Positions 49,795 through 57,456 of a stretch of 64,000 bases of DNA are shown here, piece by piece. The notes under the pieces are model-generated. The model did not search any database. It saw only the letters and a program-made list of their open reading frames with translations, and had not been told where the DNA came from. The stretch comes from JAGNRR01 sp965230665 (lineage in GTDB: Bacteria > Bacteroidota > Bacteroidia > Chitinophagales > Chitinophagaceae). Every line of letters begins with the position of its first letter. Positions within the stretch are counted from its first letter, which is position 1. Both the position numbers and the translations under genes were made by a program. The DNA is taken from contig CBDDLM010000004.1 in the NCBI GenBank assembly GCA_965230665.1, forward strand, positions 3,320,016 through 3,384,015, read 5' to 3'.

Positions 49795-51134
49795 TTTTTA
49801 AGAAGGGCATTAATGGCCTTCACTTTATCTAGTTTATTGGTGTTTGCATATGCACTTTTTAGTGCATTCAAGGTGTTTTTGTAGGTAACCAAATACTTTG
49901 TTTTAGTCAAGTCTTTGGACTCTAGAGTTGTCTTAGTTCCTTCCAAAATTGGCAATGCTTGACCAAGCAAGGCTTCGTACTTCGTTTTTAACGCTTTGTA
50001 TTTCGTATTATCTGCCTCATTTTTCATCTCAATACCTACATCTTTTGCTTTATTATAATATAAGGCTCCAAGATTAAATTGGAAATCGGGATTGCCTTTA
50101 TCTAGGGAAATAGCCTTATTATAAGCAGCTTCTGCCTTTCCGAAGTACTCCTTCTTTTTGTTCTCATCATTGACACTGCTCGCTAACTTGGCGTACAAAA
50201 CTCCAGCATTTAAATGATATTGTCCATTATCAGGGTCTTTAGCAATAGCTTCTTGGAACTTAGCAATCGCCTCATTGATCTTATTCGTTTTTAATAAATA
50301 GTTCAACTGTTCATCTTGAAGCTTTTTGCCCTTAGGGTATTTTTCAATTCCCTCTTTCAATAAAGCCTCATACTTAGCCATATCCTTTTTCTTCTCATAA
50401 ATATTGGCAGCCATCAAATAAATATCCTCACTAGAAGAACTCGGAGAAGCCATACATGCCTCTAAGGCTGGAAGCGTGGCTTCATCATCTCCTTTTTGAT
50501 AAAGTGCATAGGCTGTATACTTCTTAGCACTGCCTTGCATCATTTTAAGTTGTTTTTTATATGGAGCGTACTGAGCACCTAGAGACGGAATAAATTTTCC
50601 TTTCTTTAAGTTAGCAATTCGATTAATAAGTGCTAAGTTTTTTATGGACTTATCATATTGTTTGTTGTTATAAGCTTTTACTCCATCTGAATATGCATTA
50701 ATACCTATCGCCGAGATAGCAGAAGCAACTATTGATTCGTCGGGCTTTTTGCTATAAACGATATACCTATTAAAAGATTGAAGTGCCTTTTTTAATGGGT
50801 CTTTTGTCGTCGGTCGAAGAGAATGCGCCTTATCTAGGTCAATCTGAACAGGTTTACCATTAATATTTGCCACAAAAGGAATTGCTTTACCAGATCGCGG
50901 ATCCTTCATAGTTTCCTTATTGGTTCCTATAGCCTGATAAACAAAGGCACGAATCAACCAAGCTTTGCCATTCTTCTTAGTCGACTCATTTTTTGTTGCC
51001 TTCTCAATATAATCCTTCGCTTTTGCAATATCATTATCTTTTAATGATTCCAATGCATTCTGAATATTTAACTTCTGTGCTTGCAACGCAAAAGATAGAA
51101 CGCTTGCCAATATTATTAATAATCCCTTTTTCAT
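49785..51134 (-). CDS. Exported tetratricopeptide-repeat protein
   Basis: A 449-residue protein with a signal peptide (1-19, LSFALQAQ). Helical repeats of TPR type run through the chain, clearest in the C-terminal half (AIAKFQEAIAKDPDNGQYHLNAGVLYAKLA; AEAAYNKAISLDKGNPDFQFNLGALYYNKA). It is Lys-rich and probably a periplasmic scaffold. It directly follows gyrA on the same strand, a pairing that I recall as common in Bacteroidota. No enzymatic motif is present. Confidence 0.87.
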   Translation of the reverse strand: MKKGLLIILASVLSFALQAQKLNIQNALESLKDNDIAKAKDYIEKATKNESTKKNGKAWLIRAFVYQAIGTNKETMKDPRSGKAIPFVANINGKPVQIDLDKAHSLRPTTKDPLKKALQSFNRYIVYSKKPDESIVASAISAIGINAYSDGVKAYNNKQYDKSIKNLALINRIANLKKGKFIPSLGAQYAPYKKQLKMMQGSAKKYTAYALYQKGDDEATLPALEACMASPSSSSEDIYLMAANIYEKKKDMAKYEALLKEGIEKYPKGKKLQDEQLNYLLKTNKINEAIAKFQEAIAKDPDNGQYHLNAGVLYAKLASSVNDENKKKEYFGKAEAAYNKAISLDKGNPDFQFNLGALYYNKAKDVGIEMKNEADNTKYKALKTKYEALLGQALPILEGTKTTLESKDLTKTKYLVTYKNTLNALKSAYANTNKLDKVKAINALLKKYQ

Positions 51135-51161
51135 TTCTAGTATTTAAGTTCTAAATTAAAA

Positions 51162-53783
51162 TTATTCTGTATCTGATTCAGTTTCCGAATCGTTATTTTC
51201 ATTATCGTTAACATCATTTGGAGATTCTGATGACTGTTCATTAGACGCAACATCTTCCTCTTCGTTTATTATAGGGTTACCCTCTTCATCTAATTCAACC
51301 TCTTCCTCCTCATCAGCTTTAATTTTTGCCAAAGCGGCAATCTTATCCCCCTCATCAATATTAATCAACTTCACACCTTGAGTTGCCCGACCCGCTTCTC
51401 GAATATCCGATACATTCATTCGAATGGTAACACCAGAAACACAAGTAATGAATAGATTGTCCGTCTCCTCAACAATCATCATTCCAGCTAGGTCACCTGT
51501 TTTTGCAGTAACATTGATCGTCTTAACACCTTTGCCTCCTCGATTCGTAATACGATACTCCTCATACGATGTTCGCTTACCAAGCCCTTTCTCACTTACG
51601 ACTAGTATGGTTCTACCACTTTCCTGATCTTCTCTATTGACCTTAAGCATAGACACAACCTCATCTCCTTCTTCAATCTTGATACCAGAAACTCCAATAG
51701 CTCCACGACCTGTTGGTCTTACTTTTTCTTCAGGGAAGCGAATGGCATAACCCGATTTTTTCGCCATCATAATATAAGAGTCACCATCGGTTAAAGCTAC
51801 ATCAAGTAATTGATCACCTTCATTAATTGTTATGGCATTTACACCACTTTGACGCGGTCTACTGAAATCCTTCAGTTTTGTTTTCTTAATAATCCCCTTC
51901 TTAGTACAGAGCACCACAAAGTGCTTATCTACAAAATCTTCATCTTTAAAGTTTCGTATATTAATTATAGTACGAATCTTATCGTCCTTTGGTACCTGTA
52001 GTAAATTCTGAATGGCTCTTCCTTTAGCTGTTTTATCTCCTTCAGGAATTTGATGCACCTTCAACCAATAACAACGACCTGCATCAGTAAAGAATAAGAG
52101 TGTGGCATGCGTAGATGCTACAAATATATCCGCAATATAATCTTCTTCACGTGCACGACTTCCTCGAGCTCCTCTTCCTCCACGTCGTTGAGCCCGATAC
52201 TCATCTGCCGAAGTTCGTTTAATATAACCTAGATTCGATACACTTATAAATACCTGCTCTTCCTCAATTAAATCTTCAATGGACATATCTCCACTTGAGA
52301 ATTCGATATTTGTGCGTCTTTCGTCGCCAAACTTTTCTTTAATCTCTGCAGTTTCTTCTTTAATCAAAGCATATTGAAGACGCTCCGTTGCCAAAAGCTC
52401 TTTTAAACCAGCAATCTTAGCCATAATCTCCTCATACTCCGCCTTGATTTTATCACGCTCCATGCCTGTAAGGCGTTGCAAGCGCATTTCAAGAATTGCC
52501 TTAGCTTGAATCTCCGTCAATTGAAAATTCGATATAAGGCCTTCCTTAGCTTCTTCTGGGTTTTTCGACTCTCTAATTAGTTTAATAACCGCATCTAAAT
52601 TATCCAATGCAATTAGGTAACCTTCTAAGATATGCGCTCGTTCTTCTGCTTTGCGTAATTCATACTTTGCCCTTCGCTGAATTACATCCAAACGAAATAG
52701 TACAAACTCTCGAATCATATCTTTCATAGAAAGTTGACGAGGTCGACCATTCACAAGCGCAACATTATTTACGCCGTAGCTAGATTGTAACTCAGTATAC
52801 TTATAGAGTTGGTTTACGATAACCTGCGCCATAGCATCACGCTTAAGATCTATAACTAAACGCATTCCATTCCGGTCACTTTCATCGCGCACATCACTAA
52901 CTCCTTCAATCACTTTATCATTTACAAGGTGCGCTATTTTCTGGTGTAGATTCGCTTTATTTACCTGATAAGGTAGCTCGTAAATAATAATTTGCTCCTT
53001 ACCTTTTTTATCCGTGTCCACATTCAGTTTACCACGAACTACTACTCTACCTCTTCCAGTCTCAAAAGCTTGCTTCACTCCTTCTACTCCATAGATCGTA
53101 CCTCCTGTTGGAAAGTCAGGCGCTTTAATGTGCTGCATGATCTCCGTCGTTGTAATTTCAGGATTATCAATATAAGCAGCAATTGCTTCACATGCTTCCG
53201 ATAGATTATGTGGCAACATATTCGTTGCCATACCTACGGCAATCCCAGATGCGCCATTGATAATTAACTGCGGTATCCGCGTTGGCATAACGGTAGGCTC
53301 CTTTAAGGTATCATCAAAGTTATCTTGAAAATCAACCGTTTCTTTATCGAGGTCATTCAAAATAGCATCCGCTATTCTGCTTAAACGCACCTCGGTATAA
53401 CGCATAGCCGCTGGGCTATCGCCATCTACACTACCAAAATTACCTTGCCCATCAATGAGCATATAACGTAAGCTCCAAGGTTGAGCCATACGAACCATGG
53501 TATCATACACACTGCTATCACCATGAGGATGATATTTACCCAAAACCTCTCCTACAATACGAGCTGATTTTTTGTAGGCCTTATTGTATGTATTCCCTAA
53601 TTCACTCATCCCGTACAACACCCTACGATGTACTGGTTTGAGCCCATCTCTTACATCAGGCAAAGCACGACCAACAATCACCGACATCGAATAATCGATA
53701 TAGGCCGTTTTCATCTGCTCCTCAATGTTTACAGGAATAATTTTGTCATGATCTAAGTTTCCTAAATCGTCGTTTTCTGCCAT
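51162..53783 (-). CDS. gyrA: DNA gyrase subunit A
   Basis: An 873-residue protein. The breakage-reunion domain has the catalytic Tyr129 (MRYTEVRLS), and the quinolone-determining segment HPHGDSSVYDT retains Ser90 and Asp94, the equivalents of E. coli Ser83/Asp87, so no classical resistance change is seen. The GyrA box in the C-terminal wrapping domain reads QRRGGRG, which identifies gyrase rather than topoisomerase IV. The last ~55 residues are a Glu/Asp/Asn-rich acidic tail. gyrB is not adjacent. Confidence 0.97.
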   Translation of the reverse strand: MAENDDLGNLDHDKIIPVNIEEQMKTAYIDYSMSVIVGRALPDVRDGLKPVHRRVLYGMSELGNTYNKAYKKSARIVGEVLGKYHPHGDSSVYDTMVRMAQPWSLRYMLIDGQGNFGSVDGDSPAAMRYTEVRLSRIADAILNDLDKETVDFQDNFDDTLKEPTVMPTRIPQLIINGASGIAVGMATNMLPHNLSEACEAIAAYIDNPEITTTEIMQHIKAPDFPTGGTIYGVEGVKQAFETGRGRVVVRGKLNVDTDKKGKEQIIIYELPYQVNKANLHQKIAHLVNDKVIEGVSDVRDESDRNGMRLVIDLKRDAMAQVIVNQLYKYTELQSSYGVNNVALVNGRPRQLSMKDMIREFVLFRLDVIQRRAKYELRKAEERAHILEGYLIALDNLDAVIKLIRESKNPEEAKEGLISNFQLTEIQAKAILEMRLQRLTGMERDKIKAEYEEIMAKIAGLKELLATERLQYALIKEETAEIKEKFGDERRTNIEFSSGDMSIEDLIEEEQVFISVSNLGYIKRTSADEYRAQRRGGRGARGSRAREEDYIADIFVASTHATLLFFTDAGRCYWLKVHQIPEGDKTAKGRAIQNLLQVPKDDKIRTIINIRNFKDEDFVDKHFVVLCTKKGIIKKTKLKDFSRPRQSGVNAITINEGDQLLDVALTDGDSYIMMAKKSGYAIRFPEEKVRPTGRGAIGVSGIKIEEGDEVVSMLKVNREDQESGRTILVVSEKGLGKRTSYEEYRITNRGGKGVKTINVTAKTGDLAGMMIVEETDNLFITCVSGVTIRMNVSDIREAGRATQGVKLINIDEGDKIAALAKIKADEEEEVELDEEGNPIINEEEDVASNEQSSESPNDVNDNENNDSETESDTE

Positions 53784-53818
53784 ATTCTTTAATTAAACCA
53801 AGCCTAACTTGATAGTGT

Positions 53819-53827
53819 GCGAATTTA
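53819..53827 (-). promoter_or_regulatory. gyrA -7 box TAAATTCGC
   Basis: On the minus strand TAAATTCGC (TTCG variant of TTTG) lies about 35 bases before the gyrA ATG. The 256-base gap 53784-54039 holds no gene that I can support. Confidence 0.4.
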
Positions 53828-54039
53828 CTAAATTACAAAACAGAAATACGGTTTTTAAAATTAAGATTTCCCCAAAACTCGAAATTTACCCCCTTAAAAT
53901 GCGAAATAGAGCAATTTACTGAATTTTGAGGCAAAATGTTAATAAGCCTTTTAGAGAAAGTAGAAATTTGGGGGATTTATGGCACAAACAATGTTATCAT
54001 TCCGTTTTTAAACCATAACTAAAGTCTACAGAGATAAGG

Positions 54040-54906
54040 TTATTTTATTATTCCTGTTGAATATTCTCCACTAAATGAATTCGGCCAATCATCCTCCGTA
54101 TAAAATCTCCGGTAATGATTATTTGAATGAGGAAGTTTATTCGTATAACTTGTATTAAGACTCAGTGAATTATTCCAAGGAGTATTACCGTCAACATTTC
54201 CTAAATAATAGCCCTCAGCTGCCCCTCCAATAGGATGATAAAATGCGTTAGCCATATTTAAAATAAAAACTGAATCTTGCGGATTTTTTGGAATATACAA
54301 TTGCTGCCACTGAGGATAAGCATTAGTAGTGCCAACATCTACCCAAGAATATTTCCTTTTTTTATTTAAGCCTTGAACAAAATCAATAAAAGAACCTATA
54401 GATGCTGTAGAACTAAATCTAGAAATAATAGAACTCTCTGACGTATCCTCACTAGAAAAATCAGCAGCATAAAATGAAAAAACCCAGTATTTAGAATTAT
54501 CGAATGAATTGGTATAGTACCAAGTATTTGTAAAATATGCTCCTCCGGTATTAATAGAAAAATTGATTTTATTCGGGCTTAAAAAATTAATGACTCCAGA
54601 AGTAAAAATTGCACGGTGGGTAATAGTATCCAGTAAGGTAGGCTGATATTGAATCAAATTGGTCGTATTATTAAGACTACTCCTATAAAATGCAATAGAA
54701 TCCAAAACTCCCTGAAAACCATAAAACTCGACACTTCCACTATCTACTGCCCTATACCATTGATTAGAGAATTCAATTGTTTTTCCATCAAGAGCCTGTT
54801 GCATCGCAGAAATATTATTATGAGATGGCTCTTGATCATTCTTATCTTTTTTGCATCCTATTGTAAATAATAAAATAGATAGAAATAAAAGGGGTAAGTA
54901 TTTCAT
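54040..54906 (-). CDS. Lipoprotein of unknown function
   Basis: The start is set at the ATG at 54906 (MKYLPLLFLSILLFTIGCKKDKND), which gives a clean lipoprotein signal (FTIGC) and 288 residues. The body is rich in Ser, Asn, Thr, Tyr and Trp with alternating beta-strands, as in surface or periplasmic lipoproteins of Bacteroidota. I do not recognise a domain. It is divergent from the phosphoglucomutase gene, and a 256-base gap lies between its 3' end and gyrA. Confidence 0.68.
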   Translation of the reverse strand: MKYLPLLFLSILLFTIGCKKDKNDQEPSHNNISAMQQALDGKTIEFSNQWYRAVDSGSVEFYGFQGVLDSIAFYRSSLNNTTNLIQYQPTLLDTITHRAIFTSGVINFLSPNKINFSINTGGAYFTNTWYYTNSFDNSKYWVFSFYAADFSSEDTSESSIISRFSSTASIGSFIDFVQGLNKKRKYSWVDVGTTNAYPQWQQLYIPKNPQDSVFILNMANAFYHPIGGAAEGYYLGNVDGNTPWNNSLSLNTSYTNKLPHSNNHYRRFYTEDDWPNSFSGEYSTGIIK

Positions 54907-54973
54907 TCGATAAATATATATAAAAGTAAGCAAATACCATTTGGATATTGAGTCCTACTAGATAGTATTATTT

Positions 54974-54982
54974 TACCTTTGC
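54974..54982 (+). promoter_or_regulatory. -7 box TACCTTTGC
   Basis: A perfect TAnnTTTGC lies 6 bases before the phosphoglucomutase ATG at 54989. The nearest TTG (54948) is 23 bases upstream of it. Confidence 0.55.
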
Positions 54983-54988
54983 CAGCCT

Positions 54989-56395
54989 ATGCTAAAAATA
55001 AAATTTGGAACGGATGGTTGGAGAGCAATCATTGCCAAAGAATATACTGTTGAGAATGTAGCAAGGGTAACACAGGCGGTTTGCACTTGGTTAAAAGCAA
55101 AAAAAGAAAACCCAAGTATTATAATAGGACATGATTGCCGTTTTGGTGGAGCTTTGTTTACGGAAAGTGCCGTTAAAGTTTTTTGTTCAAATGGCGTGAA
55201 AGTCATTATGGATAAAAAATTCGTAAGCACTCCTATGATTTCCTTTGCCGTATTGCAGCACCAAGCCGATCAGGGTATAGTTATCACTGCGAGTCACAAT
55301 CCACCAAGCTATAACGGATATAAGCTCAAGTCTCCTCATGGTGGCCCAACCGCTCCTGCACAAATTCAAGAAGTAGAAGATTTAATACCAGATAATGTTG
55401 TTGAAGTTGTAGGAGAAATAAGAGATTATGAAAAACAAGGCTTAATAGAATATAGAGATTTGGAACAGGAATTTCTTGACTATTTAGACCGGAAATTTGA
55501 TCTCGAAAAATTAAGAAATTCCCATCTGAAACTTGCATATGACCCTATGTATGGAGCAGGTCAGCAAATTATGCGGAGAATTTTTCCAAAAGCCGTTCAC
55601 CTCCATAGTGAAATCAATCCATCGTTCAAGGGCACCCCTCCCGAACCTTTGCATAAAAACTTACTAGAACTAAGCGAAACCATTGCGAATAGTGAAGAAC
55701 TGAAATATGGTTTTGCAAATGACGGAGATGCAGATCGTATTGCGCTTTATGATGAAGACGGTAAATACATCGATTCACACCATGTAATTCTAATGCTGAT
55801 TCACTACTTATATAAATACAAAAATATGAGTGGCAAGGTGGCTATAGCAGCCAGTACTTCCCTGCGTGTAAATAAAATGTGTAAGGCTTACGGTCTAGAA
55901 TGTGAGGTTACTCCTGTCGGTTTCAAACATATTAGTGAAATTATGAGCAAAGAAAATGTGTTGGTAGGAGGAGAAGAAAGCGGCGGCATTGCTGTAGCGG
56001 GTCACATTCCTGAGCGAGACGGGATCTATGATGGTATTCTTCTTTATGAATTCATGAATGAAACTGGAAAAACAGTAAAAGGTTTATGTCAAGAAGTTTA
56101 TGATGTTGTAGGCGCCTTTAGCTATGACAGAAATGATCTACATGTAACAAATGAATTGAAATTAGCCGCTATTGAAAAATGTAAAAATGGTATCGATGCC
56201 TTCGGAAATTATAAAGTTGAAGAAACTATCACAATCGACGGATTTAAGTTTGTTCTACCAAATGACTGCTGGGCTATGGTACGTGCTTCAGGAACAGAAC
56301 CTGTATTGCGTATTTATGCCGAAGGAAATACTCCGGAAGAATGCGCTGATATTTTAAAAACAGTTAGACAAACTCTAGGAGTTTGGTCTAATTAA
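54989..56395 (+). CDS. Phosphoglucomutase/phosphomannomutase family protein
   Basis: A 468-residue alpha-D-phosphohexomutase. The phosphoserine loop is VITASHNPPSYNGYK, the metal loop is FANDGDADRIALYDEDG (DxDxD), the sugar-binding loop is VGGEESGGIAVAGHIPERDG and the phosphate-binding loop is RASGTEPVLRIYAEG. All four active-site elements are intact. It interconverts 1- and 6-phosphohexoses. GEESGG and the length fit the PGM/PMM class found in archaea and Bacteroidota; whether the substrate is glucose, mannose or glucosamine phosphate is not decided. Confidence 0.9.
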   Translation: MLKIKFGTDGWRAIIAKEYTVENVARVTQAVCTWLKAKKENPSIIIGHDCRFGGALFTESAVKVFCSNGVKVIMDKKFVSTPMISFAVLQHQADQGIVITASHNPPSYNGYKLKSPHGGPTAPAQIQEVEDLIPDNVVEVVGEIRDYEKQGLIEYRDLEQEFLDYLDRKFDLEKLRNSHLKLAYDPMYGAGQQIMRRIFPKAVHLHSEINPSFKGTPPEPLHKNLLELSETIANSEELKYGFANDGDADRIALYDEDGKYIDSHHVILMLIHYLYKYKNMSGKVAIAASTSLRVNKMCKAYGLECEVTPVGFKHISEIMSKENVLVGGEESGGIAVAGHIPERDGIYDGILLYEFMNETGKTVKGLCQEVYDVVGAFSYDRNDLHVTNELKLAAIEKCKNGIDAFGNYKVEETITIDGFKFVLPNDCWAMVRASGTEPVLRIYAEGNTPEECADILKTVRQTLGVWSN

Positions 56396-56406
56396 ATAGA
56401 GTCAAC

Positions 56407-57372
56407 ATTAGAATTATATCTTTTATATCGGCCATTACACTCCTTACGGTTTTCAACCTGAAAGCTCAAGATTCTAATTGGAACAATAAAACTTTTCTTC
56501 AGAAAGCAACCAGTATACCGGGTTCGCCAAACAAGGGGCGTGTAATTGGCGTAAGTGCTGCTTATGCTTTGGGGTGGACAGGCACCTTAATCGCTTTAAA
56601 TGAAACTTGGTATAAGGGTTACCCCAAGTCAAAGTTTCATGCTTTTGACGATAGTGGCGAATGGTTACAAGTTGACAAAATAGGTCATACATATAGCGCA
56701 TATCGTTTGAGCTTAGGATACTCCTCTATCTTACAATGGAGTGGTGTCGATAAAGACAAAAGTGTTTACATCGGTGCTATTAGTGGCGTACTCTCTCAAT
56801 CTGTTATAGAAATATTAGATGGCTATTCTGCCAAATGGGGTTTTAGCTGGAGTGACATGGGAGCCAATGTTTTGGGTAGCGGTATGTATGCCGGACAACA
56901 TGCCCTTTGGGGTGAACAAAGAATTTGGTTTAAATTCTCTACACATGGCAATGTATATCCAGAAGGCATGCTCCGTGACCGAGCGAATGACCTATACGGT
57001 ACGAGTGTTGGTTCAAGAATCTTCAAGGATTATAATGCCCAAACGTATTGGCTAAGTGCCAATTTAAAGTCTTTTATGCCCAAAAGCAAACTCCCTAAAT
57101 GGTTAAACATAGCCGTTGGTTATGGTGCACGTGGCATGTACGGCGGTTATGAAAACTCTTGGATCGATGAGGAAACAAACCAACGTTTTGATAGACGTGA
57201 CATACCTCGATTAAGACAATTTTACCTATCGCCTGATATAGACTTAAGTCGCATTCAAACCAGATCTAAAATACTCAATAGTTTTTTAAAGACCTTCAAC
57301 CTTAAAATCCCATTACCGACTCTTGAGATAAATTCAGATGGTAGTTTGAAGTTTCACCCAGTATATTTCTAA
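56407..57372 (+). CDS. DUF2279 (YfiM-like) protein with apparent ATT start
   Basis: The conserved body (VDKIGHTYSAYRLSLGY; GISGVLSQSVIEILDGYSAKWGFSWSDMGANVLGSGMYAGQHALWGEQ) is the DUF2279 domain. The first in-frame TTG at 56569 falls inside the protein. Upstream, the frame is open back to 56392 and encodes a good signal peptide (IRIISFISAITLLTVFNLKAQ, 56407 onward) but contains no ATG, GTG or TTG. The best start is ATT at 56407, 11 bases after the upstream stop, giving about 321 residues. A single-base sequence error is the alternative. The protein is probably an outer-membrane-associated, exported protein of unknown function. Confidence 0.75.
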   Translation: MRIISFISAITLLTVFNLKAQDSNWNNKTFLQKATSIPGSPNKGRVIGVSAAYALGWTGTLIALNETWYKGYPKSKFHAFDDSGEWLQVDKIGHTYSAYRLSLGYSSILQWSGVDKDKSVYIGAISGVLSQSVIEILDGYSAKWGFSWSDMGANVLGSGMYAGQHALWGEQRIWFKFSTHGNVYPEGMLRDRANDLYGTSVGSRIFKDYNAQTYWLSANLKSFMPKSKLPKWLNIAVGYGARGMYGGYENSWIDEETNQRFDRRDIPRLRQFYLSPDIDLSRIQTRSKILNSFLKTFNLKIPLPTLEINSDGSLKFHPVYF

Positions 57373-57456
57373 GAAATTAGAGCTTTATACTTTAACTTTT
57401 GCATACTCATTTTAACGTTTCTCTAGGATATATTATCCCGACATTTATAGTCCCTT

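Noticed and set aside
53937..54023. 28-residue plus-strand frame (MLISLLEKVEIWG) in the gyrA-lipoprotein gap
   Set aside because: Short, without an upstream box or terminator; likely chance in AT-rich DNA.
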